Positions 49,403-58,168 of a stretch of DNA of 64,000 nucleotides are shown in pieces. The DNA lies in contig CAXXVF010000002.1 in assembly GCA_963663605.2 (NCBI GenBank), forward strand, positions 868,001 through 932,000. The letters run 5' to 3'. Both the position numbers and the translations under genes were made by a program. Position 1 is the stretch's first letter. Each line of letters opens with the position of its first letter. This stretch comes from Sporobacter sp963663605 (lineage in GTDB: Bacteria; Bacillota; Clostridia; Oscillospirales; Oscillospiraceae). The notes beneath the pieces were generated by a model. That model was given only the letters and a program-made list of their open reading frames with translations. It had not been told where the DNA came from and ran no database searches.

Positions 49403-49428
49403 GGGCCGGCGTGGAAGCCGGCCCCTAC
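49403..49428 (-). repeat. GTAG hairpin (REP-like) adjacent to RAYT, copy 2
   Basis: GGGCCGGCGTGGAAGCCGGC then CCCTAC, same orientation as copy 1, 82 bp apart, both within a duplicated ~80-bp context. A family-3 unit follows at 49463-49543, ending at the era stop codon. Confidence 0.85.
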
Positions 49429-49544
49429 AACGGTGACCGCAGAAAGGCGGTTGTTTTCACACGGGATCATAAGGGCGCAGGTCATACTCCTTTAAAAGCG
49501 GGGCATGGGGCAAAGCCCCATACCTATTAGGGCGAGTGGGCGGG

Positions 49545-50432
49545 CTATTCGGTGTAGCCGAAATTCTTCATCATGTACTGGCTGTCGCGCCAGTTTTCCT
49601 TGACCTTGACCCACGTCTGCATAAACACCTTCGTGCCCATAAAGCGCTCGATATCTTCCCGGGCCATACGGCCGATCTTTTTAAGCATCTCGCCGTTTTT
49701 GCCGATGATCATGCCTTTATGACTGGATTTTTCGCAGTAGATCGTGACGTCCAGTTCAATGACCTCGTCCTCGCGCTCACTGAATTTCGTCACCTCGACC
49801 GCCGTGCCGTGCGGCACCTCGCGCTCTAAGTTCATGAGCAGCTTTTCGCGCACGATTTCCGCAACGACCTGCTTTTCCGGCTGGTCCGTCACCATGCCGT
49901 CCGGGAAAAGCTGCGGGCCTTCGATCGCGTATTTTTTAAATTCCGCCATCAGCTCCGCGACGCCTTCGCCCGCTTTTGCCGAGACCGGCACGATCGCGTC
50001 AAACGAATGCGCCTGGGAATACAGTGCGATGATCTCCAGAAGCGCGTCCTTGCGGACGGTGTCGATCTTGTTTATAACGAGGATGGACGGGACGTTGTTA
50101 TCCCTGAGCTGACCGATGAGCAGCTGCTCCTGCGTGCCGATGTTCCCGACCGGCTCGACCACGAGCGCGACGGCGTCCACGTCGGCGACGCTTTCCCGCA
50201 CGACTTTCACCATATAGTCGCCCAGGCGCGTGCGGGCCTTGTGAAAACCCGGCGTGTCGAGCAGAACGACCTGCGTGTCGCCGGAATTGACAACGCCGAA
50301 AATGCGGTTGCGCGTCGTCTGCGGCTTCGGGGTAACGATGGCGATCTTCTCGCCGGTCAGGGCGTTGATGAGCGTGGATTTACCGACGTTCGGACGCCCT
50401 GCTATTGTTATCATTGCTGTTTTTGTTGTCAT
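49545..50432 (-). CDS. era: GTPase Era
   Basis: Essential ribosome-assembly GTPase binding the 3' end of 16S rRNA. G1 is GRPNVGKST, effector region TPKPQTTRNRIFGVV, G3 DTPGFHKART, G4 NKID, and the C-terminal KH domain includes KGMIIGKNGEMLKKIGRMAR. 295 aa, AGGAG 8 nt before the ATG at 50432. Its start overlaps the end of dgkA by 53 bp. Downstream gene order is broken by a RAYT insertion. Confidence 0.96.
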   Translation of the reverse strand: MTTKTAMITIAGRPNVGKSTLINALTGEKIAIVTPKPQTTRNRIFGVVNSGDTQVVLLDTPGFHKARTRLGDYMVKVVRESVADVDAVALVVEPVGNIGTQEQLLIGQLRDNNVPSILVINKIDTVRKDALLEIIALYSQAHSFDAIVPVSAKAGEGVAELMAEFKKYAIEGPQLFPDGMVTDQPEKQVVAEIVREKLLMNLEREVPHGTAVEVTKFSEREDEVIELDVTIYCEKSSHKGMIIGKNGEMLKKIGRMAREDIERFMGTKVFMQTWVKVKENWRDSQYMMKNFGYTE

Positions 50433-50871
50433 TTTTATTTCTCCTGAATATGAAAAACACCGCGAAGGGCACGGTCGCGGCTGTAAGTACGGCCAAGGCC
50501 GGTTTTTCCTGCGTGAAAGCCAGGGCCCGGAGCCATTTATCGCCGTCGATGAAAATGATCCCGCCGATGACGGCGCTGGCCGCGGCGAACATCAAAACGC
50601 CGCCCGCCGTCATATCCTTGACGAGCCCGATGATCGCGCTGCGGTCCGGGTGGAGCGCGTCGCAAAGCTTTTCGATGGATGTGTTGAATATCTCCGCGCC
50701 CAAAACGGCGCCGATGCACAAAAGGACGCTGATCCACTCCGTCCGCGTGAGCTGCATAACGGCCGAAAAGACAACCACATAGAAGGCCGCCACTAAATGT
50801 ATCCGGAAATTACGTTCCGTCCGGACGCAGGATACAAGCCCCTTGAAAGCAAAGTCAAAGCTTTTTTTCAT
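50380..50871 (-). CDS. dgkA: Diacylglycerol/undecaprenol kinase (DgkA family)
   Basis: Small integral membrane kinase (163 aa). FAFKGLVSCVRTERNFRIHL and the signature LGAEIFNTSIEKLCDALHPD with the catalytic Glu are present, plus KDMTAGGVLMFAAASAVIG. Gram-positive members phosphorylate undecaprenol, recycling the lipid carrier for the cell wall. Its start overlaps the ybeY stop by 4 bp (ATGA). The C-terminal tail is Asn/Asp/Lys-rich and not conserved. Confidence 0.93.
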   Translation of the reverse strand: MKKSFDFAFKGLVSCVRTERNFRIHLVAAFYVVVFSAVMQLTRTEWISVLLCIGAVLGAEIFNTSIEKLCDALHPDRSAIIGLVKDMTAGGVLMFAAASAVIGGIIFIDGDKWLRALAFTQEKPALAVLTAATVPFAVFFIFRRNKNDNKNSNDNNSRASERR

Positions 50872-51362
50872 CCGCTTATCCCCGTTTCACCGAGTATCGC
50901 CTTTTCGCGTGCGCGCATTTTGCACTTATCCGGGCCCTCGTCGGTATGGTCATAGCCCAAAAGGTGCAGCACCGAATGGATGACGAGATAGTCCGCCTCC
51001 CGGTCGATGGACTGCCCGAAGCGCCGCGCCTGCTCACGGATACGGTCGTAGGACAGGACGATATCCCCGAGCGTTACGCGCCCCGTGTCGCGGTTAACAT
51101 CCGACGCAGCCGGTTCAAGCCGCCCGGGCGTAAGCGCCGTCATCGGGAAGGACAGCACGTCCGTCGGCGCGTCGACATCCCGGAACGCCCGGTTGATCCT
51201 TTGAATCTCGTCGTCGTTCGTTATGAGGATGCTCACCTCGCAGGGCCTGTCCACGCCCTCCATAACGAGCGCGCGATACACGGCGGCGCGGATGCGGCTG
51301 ATATCCAAAAGCCGTCCGATGGAAACGATCCGGCTTTTTATATATACCTTATGCTTTTCCAC
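50868..51362 (-). CDS. ybeY: Endoribonuclease YbeY
   Basis: Metal-dependent RNase involved in 16S rRNA 3' maturation and ribosome quality control. The zinc motif HSVLHLLGYDH (H-x3-H-x5-H) is intact and preceded by the GDIVLSYDRIREQAR region and APTDVLSFPM. GTG start at 51362, 8 nt after AGGAG, gives 164 aa and overlaps the phoH stop by 14 bp. Conserved phoH-ybeY-dgkA-era order. Confidence 0.95.
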   Translation of the reverse strand: MEKHKVYIKSRIVSIGRLLDISRIRAAVYRALVMEGVDRPCEVSILITNDDEIQRINRAFRDVDAPTDVLSFPMTALTPGRLEPAASDVNRDTGRVTLGDIVLSYDRIREQARRFGQSIDREADYLVIHSVLHLLGYDHTDEGPDKCKMRAREKAILGETGISG

Positions 51363-52359
51363 TCGGCTTTCTCCTGTTCTTCGCGGCCGCGCCCGCCGGG
51401 GCGGGCTTTGCCTTCTCATACCGCTCATAGGCGGCGATGATGTTCTGCACGAGCACATGGCGCACGACGTCCGCGCCGGTTAAGCGGCACACGGCCACGT
51501 CCGGCACCTTGTCTAAAACGCGCATGGCTTCTTTGAGGCCGCTCGTCTTGTCCGCGGGCAGGTCAATCTGCGTGATGTCGCCTGTTATAACGATTTTGGA
51601 GCCGAAGCCGAGGCGCGTCAAAAACATCTTCATCTGCTCGCGCGACGTGTTCTGTGCCTCGTCCAAAATGATGAACGAATCGTCGAGCGTCCGGCCGCGC
51701 ATATACGCCAGCGGCGCGACTTCTATGTTGCCGCGCTCGAGATACTTGGCGTAGGTGTCGGCGCCCAGCATCTCGAACAGCGCGTCGTACAGGGGGCGCA
51801 GGTAGGGGTCGACCTTGCTCTGCAGGTCGCCCGGCAGAAAGCCGAGCCGCTCCCCTGCCTCGACGGCCGGGCGCGTGAGAATAATCCGGTTGACCGTTTT
51901 GTCCCGGAAGGCCGCAACGGCGGCCGCGACGGCGAGATACGTCTTGCCGGTGCCCGCCGGACCGATGGCGAGCGTAACGGTGTTTTTGGAGATGGCTTCG
52001 ATATACGTCTTCTGCCCGAGCGTCTTGGCCTTGACGGGCTTGCCCTTTGCCGTGACGCATACGACGTCGCGGGCGAGCGTCCCGATCTGGTCGCCGCGCC
52101 CGTCCCGGACGAGTCCGATGATATACCGGACGTTGCGCGCGTCGATGCTCTCCCCTTTTGCCGCCAGCGACAAAAGCCCGTCGATTGCCCGCTCGGCATA
52201 GGCGACGTTTTCATCGTCGCCCGCGATGCTCAGTTCCGAATTCCGGTCCGTTATGACGACGTCCAGTTCGTCTTCTATGAGCCGCAGGTTCTCGTCGAAT
52301 GAGCCAAATACGTCGATGATGTGCTCGAGCCTGTCGACACTCATAGTCTTCTCCGCCAT
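51349..52359 (-). CDS. phoH: PhoH-family ATPase
   Basis: Cytoplasmic ATPase related to helicase superfamily I, associated with RNA metabolism together with YbeY. 336 aa: an N-terminal KH-like segment (ELDVVITDRNSELSIAGDDE), Walker A GPAGTGKTYLAVAAA, RPAVEAGERLGFLPGDLQSK, and Walker B FIILDEAQNTSREQMKMFLT. ATG at 52359, 7 nt after GGGG, was chosen over longer frames without homology. It follows yqfD by 41 bp as in most Clostridia. Confidence 0.95.
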   Translation of the reverse strand: MAEKTMSVDRLEHIIDVFGSFDENLRLIEDELDVVITDRNSELSIAGDDENVAYAERAIDGLLSLAAKGESIDARNVRYIIGLVRDGRGDQIGTLARDVVCVTAKGKPVKAKTLGQKTYIEAISKNTVTLAIGPAGTGKTYLAVAAAVAAFRDKTVNRIILTRPAVEAGERLGFLPGDLQSKVDPYLRPLYDALFEMLGADTYAKYLERGNIEVAPLAYMRGRTLDDSFIILDEAQNTSREQMKMFLTRLGFGSKIVITGDITQIDLPADKTSGLKEAMRVLDKVPDVAVCRLTGADVVRHVLVQNIIAAYERYEKAKPAPAGAAAKNRRKPSGKA

Positions 52360-52400
52360 ATATTTACCCCGTTTCATCTGTGATTTGCCGGTCGGCCCGC

Positions 52401-53630
52401 TTACGGCGCATCGGGTTCCTCTTCCGGCTCCGGCAATGCCGCCTCCAGAAGTTCCGCCAGCGTAAACGGGCGCTCGCATCCGATCTGCTCCGAGCATTCG
52501 GCGCTGAGCGTGACCGTGACGACGCCGTCACTGCGCGTCGTTTTAAAATCCGTTTTGACGACCTTGCCGTCGGATGCCTGCGCCAGCCGGTCCAAAAGAC
52601 GCTTCTGCAGGAGCGTCCCGGCCTCGAGAACGCTCAGCTGCGTTTCGACCGTGGCGTACTCAATGTATTCGTCCCGGATAACGGCGATGGGCAACACCGT
52701 CCCGCCCGGGAGCGTCAAATACGTTTTCGTTGTAATTTTATCATATTCGGGGAAGGAAATTCCAGCATTAAAATATAAATTTATCCTTCTGCCCGCAAAC
52801 AGGAGCGCCGTCTTTGTCTCCGTTTCACCCGTATAGTCCTTCCGGTACGTTAAAAGCGCCGTCTGCGCGGACAAATCGTACCAGGTCCGGGCCCAGATCT
52901 CGCCCATGGCGTGCACCGTACGTTTGCCGCGCACGATGGAATCCATGATGCCCGAAATGAGGATGTCTCCCGATGCGACCGTGTCCCCCGATTTGAGGGC
53001 GGTCGCCCCTTCCAGCACGCTCATCTTTTCTATTATACCCGGTTTCACGGCATAGACCATCGTCGGCGCGTTTTCGTCCAGGATCTCGGGCTTCTCGATG
53101 CGCTCCCGGATTAATATGTCGGCGCGGCTGCCGTAGACGTTGACGGCGATCCAGGACAGCTCCGGTATTTCAAGGAGCATATCGTTCGAGATCGCCTCGG
53201 AAACGATCGACGGGCCGAACGCGCCGATGCCGACGCCCAGTTCGTCCAGCGCCGCCAGTATCCGCTGTGCGGGTACCTTTTCGTTGCCGTACACGTTGAG
53301 TTCCCATACGAACAGCGACATGGCCCAGGCGGCGATAAAAACCAGAACCGCGCCGGCGAGCAGCACGTACCGCTTCCGCAGCCGCCAGAGGAAAAACGGG
53401 ACGCCCTCCTTTTTCACTTCCGTTACCGCAAACCCGGCTTTTTCCGTCAGGCCGGCGAGCTTGCGGTAACCGCCGTAATGCATCGTCAGCCGCACCGTCG
53501 TCGGGCCCGCGCGCGCAAAGTCCCAGAACTCGATGTCGTTTAAGGCGCACAGGTTGACGAGCCGTTCCGGATACGGGCACTCGACCGTTGCGCGGACGCT
53601 GCCCCTAAAAAAATTGACCGCTTTTTTCAT
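52401..53630 (-). CDS. yqfD: Sporulation protein YqfD
   Basis: Mother-cell membrane protein needed for efficient sporulation in Bacillus; molecular role not known. 409 aa. A cytoplasmic N-terminal part (VECPYPERLVNLCALNDIEF) precedes one membrane helix around residues 85-110 (VLLAGAVLVFIAAWAMSLFV). The extracytoplasmic domain contains IRERIEKPEIL and KPGIIEKMSVLEGATALKSG. ATG at 53630 follows GGGGG. Usually adjacent to yqfC; here a 620-bp repeat island separates them. Confidence 0.92.
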   Translation of the reverse strand: MKKAVNFFRGSVRATVECPYPERLVNLCALNDIEFWDFARAGPTTVRLTMHYGGYRKLAGLTEKAGFAVTEVKKEGVPFFLWRLRKRYVLLAGAVLVFIAAWAMSLFVWELNVYGNEKVPAQRILAALDELGVGIGAFGPSIVSEAISNDMLLEIPELSWIAVNVYGSRADILIRERIEKPEILDENAPTMVYAVKPGIIEKMSVLEGATALKSGDTVASGDILISGIMDSIVRGKRTVHAMGEIWARTWYDLSAQTALLTYRKDYTGETETKTALLFAGRRINLYFNAGISFPEYDKITTKTYLTLPGGTVLPIAVIRDEYIEYATVETQLSVLEAGTLLQKRLLDRLAQASDGKVVKTDFKTTRSDGVVTVTLSAECSEQIGCERPFTLAELLEAALPEPEEEPDAP

Positions 53631-53642
53631 AGTTACCCCCAT

Positions 53643-54269
53643 GCAGTTTAAAAATGTCGGAGCCCTATACCTCTTAACGGGGGTGTGGGGGGTACCCCCA
53701 CTCCTTTATGGGCGGCGGGCGGGTTTTGACAATCCTCAGTCGGCAAAGCCGACAGCTCCTTTCAAAAGGAGCCTTTTGTGAAAACGCTGGAAGGCGCACC
53801 ATTCTCAACGGGCCATCGTCTCCAAACGGGTTATAAGGCAGAGCCCTATACCTTTTGGGCGGCGGGCGGGTTTTGGCAATCCTCAGTCGGCAGAGCCGAC
53901 AGCTCCTTTCAAAAGGAGCCTTTTTTGAACTCCCTCAGTCAGCAAAGCTGACAGCTCCCTCAAGAGGGAGCCTTAAGACGCCGGGACGTATGGACGTTAA
54001 GGCGGCGGGGCGATGAGGGCATCGCCCCCTACGAGGGTGAAGTATGGCAAACGCGGTTCGCGGTCTGCTTTATGTGCCGATGGCATCCGGGCTTTCCGGG
54101 CCGGCGTGGAAGCCGGCCCCTACAACGGCAACCGAAGATAGTCGGTTATTTTAATATAGGGATCATAAGGGATAAAACCCCTATACCTTAAAAAGACAGC
54201 ATCCCCGTCGCCCGACGGGTTATCGGGCGGAGCCCTATACCTTTTAGGGTGGCGGGCGGGAAATGAAAT
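53643..54269. repeat. Repeat island between yqfD and yqfC
   Basis: No gene. Family-3 units at 53659-53725, 53823-53873 and 54168-54262 (the last ends at the yqfC stop). CTCAGTCGGC repeats at 53727-53777, 53875-53923 and 53930-53975. GTAG hairpins at 54007-54032 and 54098-54123. Confidence 0.85.
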
Positions 54270-54551
54270 CTAGTCAAAATCAATGCCGTGGATGCGTCCC
54301 GTGATGAGAATCTCCTCCGAGCTCATGGCGCAAACGTCCATGCCCGCGCCGCGCACCGTCACGATCACCGCGCCGCCGTTTACGATGATAAGTCCCGGGT
54401 CGTACTCCAGAAGGCCCCGGTGACTTTCGATATGCAGCCGCCGGTCGCCGGTGACAGTCAGCTTCGGCATGCCGCTCATGACCTCGCCGGGCAGGTCGAA
54501 CGTCTCGATCGCCCGGTCCATAACGCTTTTTCTGGTCTTATCCGATCTCAA
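54270..54551 (-). CDS. yqfC: Sporulation protein YqfC (YabP family)
   Basis: 93-aa protein of the YabP/YqfC family, mother-cell expressed in Bacillus under sigma-E. It reads MDRAIETFDLPGEVMSGMPK, then VTGDRRLHIESHRGLLEYD and MSSEEILITGRIHGIDFD, matching the family along its length. Initiation is probably at TTG 54551, 7 nt after GAGGGGG. It precedes yqfD in transcription. Confidence 0.9.
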   Translation of the reverse strand: MRSDKTRKSVMDRAIETFDLPGEVMSGMPKLTVTGDRRLHIESHRGLLEYDPGLIIVNGGAVIVTVRGAGMDVCAMSSEEILITGRIHGIDFD

Positions 54552-54667
54552 GAAAACGCCCCCTCAAAACGGATCCCGCGTACAGACATGTACTATTATT
54601 TATGTTTATGCGCGTATCGGAAAAAATACGCCCCGGCGCGCATATGCTTTCACAAGGTGGTGTGCGC

Positions 54668-55855
54668 ATGCGTCGTTTAAGGTTCCACAGGAAGGTTTTC
54701 GACATACTGATCATCCTGGCGCTCCTCGCGGCCGCCTCGGCGCTCGTCATATTCCCGAAGGAGTCGATCGAGGCCGCTTCCAACGGCCTGACGCTCTGCC
54801 TGAACGTGATCATCCCGTCGCTCTTCCCGTTTTTCGTCCTGTCCACGCTTATCGTGCAGCTTGGGATCGCCCGCTATTTCGGGCGGGTCCTGGAGCCGGT
54901 GATGCGCCCCTTATTCAACGTCGGCGGCGCGTGCTCCACCGCGTTCGTGCTTGGCTTTATCGGCGGCTATCCCGTCGGCGCGAAAACCGTCATCGCGCTG
55001 TACGAGTCCGGCAGCTGCACGAAGACGGAGGCCGAGCGGCTTTTGTCGTTCTGCAACAACTCCGGGCCCGCGTTCATCTTCGGCGTCGTCGGCGCGGGCG
55101 TGTTCTCCAGCAGCGCCGTCGGGCTGCTTTTATATCTGTCGCATACGCTCGCGTCCTTATGCGTGGGGCTGCTGTTCCGCTTCTGGGGCAAAAAGGCCGA
55201 AAAAAAAGAAGGCCGCAGCCTTCCGGAGATCGCCGTGAAGCGCTTTACGGCCGCTTTCGTCGACTCCGTCAAATCGGCGTTCCAGACAACAATCAACATC
55301 TGCGGGTTCGTCATCTTCTTCACCATCATCATCAAAATCCTGTTTTTGTCCGGCCTGCTGCCGTTTCTCGCTTCGCTCATCGGCGCGGTGTTCGCGCCGC
55401 TGGGTTTCGACGCCGCGTGGGCCGAGCGGCTGCTCACGGGGTTCATCGAGCTGACCTCCGGCGTCTGGAGCCTGCAGGGCGCGGCGGGCGAGCTGTCGCG
55501 CGCGATGGCGATGGCCGCGTTCATGCTGGGCTGGGCGGGCCTCAGTATCCACTGCCAGGTGCTTTCGTTCATCGGCGACAGCGGGCTGAGCGTCCGCACG
55601 TACATATACGGGAAGATTTTGCAGGCCGGCATCTCCGCCGTATTCGCGTATTTCCTCGCGCGCATTTTCGTGTTCCGGCTGCCGGCGGCGTCGTATCTGG
55701 CCGACACCGTCACGGCGCTGGCCACCACCGACTTCCTCTCCGCTTTGCTCACTTCCCTGTTCAGCGCCGGGCTCGTTTTGCTCCTGTTTCTGCTTGGGGC
55801 CAGATGGGCCGAGAAACGGCGGGGGAACCGGGCAAGATTAAAGCCGCGCCTTTGA
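54668..55855 (+). CDS. ylbJ: Sporulation integral membrane protein YlbJ
   Basis: 395-aa polytopic protein of the nucleoside-recognition (Gate) family, needed for spore formation in Bacillus. GLTLCLNVIIPSLFPFFVLS, the GFIGGYPVGAKTVIALYESG segment, SFCNNSGPAFIFGVVGAGVF and GFIELTSGV are typical. ATG at 54668 follows AAGGTGG by 8 nt; the frame continues upstream but without homology. Divergent from yqfC, so the 116-bp gap holds both promoters, plausibly read by a sporulation sigma factor. Confidence 0.92.
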   Translation: MRRLRFHRKVFDILIILALLAAASALVIFPKESIEAASNGLTLCLNVIIPSLFPFFVLSTLIVQLGIARYFGRVLEPVMRPLFNVGGACSTAFVLGFIGGYPVGAKTVIALYESGSCTKTEAERLLSFCNNSGPAFIFGVVGAGVFSSSAVGLLLYLSHTLASLCVGLLFRFWGKKAEKKEGRSLPEIAVKRFTAAFVDSVKSAFQTTINICGFVIFFTIIIKILFLSGLLPFLASLIGAVFAPLGFDAAWAERLLTGFIELTSGVWSLQGAAGELSRAMAMAAFMLGWAGLSIHCQVLSFIGDSGLSVRTYIYGKILQAGISAVFAYFLARIFVFRLPAASYLADTVTALATTDFLSALLTSLFSAGLVLLLFLLGARWAEKRRGNRARLKPRL

Positions 55856-55878
55856 GGGCAGCGGCAGCTTTATAGTAT

Positions 55879-56259
55879 CTAAATAGCTTCATGTTCATAA
55901 TCGGTCAACACCGGCTTTTTTCCCAATACGATATAAAACGTCAGTTTTTCTTTCGCTCCCGGCGGATTATGCGGGCCTGTAAAGGTATCCACCTCCACCG
56001 TAACGTGAAATTTCGCCCATCCGCCTGCGCTTTCCAATTTTGTGATCCTGGCATTATACAAATCGAATCCCCGCACGTTTTCGCCGTAATAATCTTCGAC
56101 AGCATCGCGTATTTCATGATAAAGCAACGTTATAACGAGCCTTTGATACGGATCGGGGTTTATGCCGTTATACGCGCTTGAGGTGCAATTCAAATTTAGC
56201 AAATAAACAACTAAAATCACCGTCGCCGTTATCTTCCTTAGCTTTGACAAAACATTCAC
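55879..56259 (-). CDS. DUF3888-family exported protein
   Basis: 126 aa with an N-terminal signal or anchor helix (ITATVILVVYLLNLNCTSSA). The domain has LLYHEIRDAVEDYYGENVRG, VTVEVDTFTGPHNPPGAKEK and LTFYIVLGKK, the TFxGPHNPP motif being characteristic of DUF3888. Members are often sporulation-linked, exported and of unknown role. It converges with ylbJ (23 bp gap), and its upstream side borders a repeat island. Confidence 0.82.
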   Translation of the reverse strand: MNVLSKLRKITATVILVVYLLNLNCTSSAYNGINPDPYQRLVITLLYHEIRDAVEDYYGENVRGFDLYNARITKLESAGGWAKFHVTVEVDTFTGPHNPPGAKEKLTFYIVLGKKPVLTDYEHEAI

Positions 56260-57191
56260 CCAAATAAAGAGTTACCTAAGGCATTGACGATTATTCACGA
56301 ATTGAACTCTTTATCAGGTCATATTTTTCAAACCCTATACCTTTTCCAAAAGAATTATTAAGGACCGCAGGCCCTATTCTTTTTTTGGGCGGCGGGCTAA
56401 CCCCTATATTTTCAGTTTTCCGTCTTCAAGCGGGTCATAGGGCCGCAGGCCCTATTCCTCTATTGGGCGGCGGGCGGGATTAGATTTTAATTGGGTCGGA
56501 TAACGAAGGGACAGACAAACAAGCGGAAAGAAATAAAATCGCGCGAGGGCGTTTTACAATCCTCAGTCGGCGGAGCCGACAGCTCCCTCAAGAGGAAGCC
56601 TTATAGAAACTCCCTCAGTCGGCGGAGCCGACAGCTCCCTCAAGAGGGAGCCTTATAGAAACTCCCTCAGTCGGCGGAGCCGACAGCTCCCTCAAGAGGG
56701 AGCCTTTGAGACGATAAGACGCATGGACGATAAGGCGGCGGGCCGATGTGGGCATCGGCCCCTACAAGGACGGAGTAACGCGGGCCGGATGACCCGCCCC
56801 TACAAAGACGGGGTAACGATGATATGATGAGGATAACGAAACGGTGGACGGCCACGCAGGGCCGCCCCTGCGAGGACGGCAGCGCGGCGGGTATTTTGAT
56901 TTTAAATCCTGCCGACGGAAATCAATGGGCGGACATGGAATCCGCCTCCACGTCGTTGGCAAGTATTCAACAGGTGCGTATATGGCGGGCGAACACAGTT
57001 CGCCCCTACGGTGTTGGCGCGAGGTTAGCGTAGGATACGGCGGACGGCCAATGGCCGTCCCTACGGCGTTGATGCGAGGCTAGCGCGGGAGGCGGCGTTT
57101 TTGTTTACTTATTCGGGATGCTTTTGTATAATAATGAAATCAGATATTCACGCTATAGGCAAGCGGACAAAATAATCGCGGGAGGGCAACA
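56260..57191. repeat. Repeat island upstream of miaA
   Basis: No gene in about 930 bp. Family-3 units at 56333-56400 and 56435-56480. Three CTCAGTCGGC double hairpins in direct tandem at 56556-56605, 56609-56656 and 56660-56707 (51-bp period). GTAG hairpins at 56740-56765, 56782-56803, 56846-56871, 56928-56951 (degenerate), 56987-57009 and 57042-57064. miaA's ribosome site and promoter region follow. Confidence 0.85.
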
Positions 57192-58106
57192 GTGAAGCAT
57201 ACCAAACTTCCGAAAATCATCGCCGTCGTCGGCACGAACGCCTCCGGCAAAAGTTCCATAGGACTTAAGCTGGCGCAAAAGTATAACGGCGAGATCATTT
57301 CCGCCGACTCCAGACAGGTCTATAAGGGCTTCGATTTGTGCAGCGGCAAGGTGACGGCGGCGGAAAAACAGCTGGTGCGCCACCATATGCTCGATATATG
57401 CGACATCGGTGAGCCGTTCTCCGTGGCGGATTTCCAGGCGAAGGCCTACGCGCTTATCCCCGAGATCATGGAGCGCGGGAAGCTGCCGTTCATCGTGGGC
57501 GGTACCGGTCTATACGTCGCGTCCGTCACGCGCGGCTATGTGCTGCGCGACGAAACGCCGGATATAGATTTCCGGACGGAAATGGAAAAGTTTACGGTAT
57601 CAGAGCTTCGCTTGAAGCTGACGGACGAAGCCGCCGCAATATTGCGTGAAAACCCGTCCGATTACCAAAACAAGCGGCGGATTATCCGGATGCTGGAGAA
57701 AGTCAAAAACGGCGAACCTATCGTCAGCGAAAACGCGCCGCGCTATAACGTGCTTCAGCTCGGGGTGACCTGGCCGAAGGATGTTCTGCACGAGCGGATC
57801 GACGCGCGGCTGACGGCAAGGCTCGACGCGGGCATGCTCGACGAGGTGAAGTCCTACCTCGACGCGGGCGGAAACCCGGCGTTTCTGTATGACCTCGGGC
57901 TTGAGTACCGGTTTATCCTGCAGTATTTAACCGGGGAATACGGCACGATTGACGAATTTTATATGGAGCTGAGCCGGGCGATCAAGCGGTTTGCCAAAAG
58001 GCAGGTCACCTGGTTCAAGCGGGACAAGACGATCAGGTGGCTTGATATGGCGGGCGACTACATGGGTCAGGCGGAGGGACTGGTCGAACAGTTTATTAAC
58101 CGATAA
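57192..58106 (+). CDS. miaA: tRNA dimethylallyltransferase MiaA
   Basis: Adds a dimethylallyl group to A37 of tRNAs reading UNN codons. P-loop VVGTNASGKSSIGLKLA (GTNASGKS instead of the usual GPTASGKT), SADSRQVYKGFDLCSGK, HHMLDICDIGEPFSVADF and the GGTGLYVASVTRGY segment are present; the C-terminal part has GLEYRFILQYL and KRFAKRQVTWFKRD. 304 aa, GTG start 5 nt after GGAGGG. Not next to mutL or hfq as is common; isolated between repeat islands. A second canonical MiaA may exist elsewhere. Confidence 0.93.
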   Translation: MKHTKLPKIIAVVGTNASGKSSIGLKLAQKYNGEIISADSRQVYKGFDLCSGKVTAAEKQLVRHHMLDICDIGEPFSVADFQAKAYALIPEIMERGKLPFIVGGTGLYVASVTRGYVLRDETPDIDFRTEMEKFTVSELRLKLTDEAAAILRENPSDYQNKRRIIRMLEKVKNGEPIVSENAPRYNVLQLGVTWPKDVLHERIDARLTARLDAGMLDEVKSYLDAGGNPAFLYDLGLEYRFILQYLTGEYGTIDEFYMELSRAIKRFAKRQVTWFKRDKTIRWLDMAGDYMGQAEGLVEQFINR

Positions 58107-58143
58107 TCAGTCTATACACACAGGCCCCATACCCTGAAAGCAC

Positions 58144-58168
58144 AAAAGCCTCTAAGGAGGCTTTTTTT
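58144..58168 (+). terminator. Terminator of miaA
   Basis: AAAAGCCTC / GAGGCTTTT (58144-58152 with 58157-58165), loop TAAG, seven T. Confidence 0.88.

Noticed and set aside
54451..55875. A 474-codon open frame on the plus strand overlapping ylbJ in another frame
   Set aside because: Arg/Ala/Gly-rich translation with no family features; it is a high-GC shadow of ylbJ, which has clear homology and a ribosome site.
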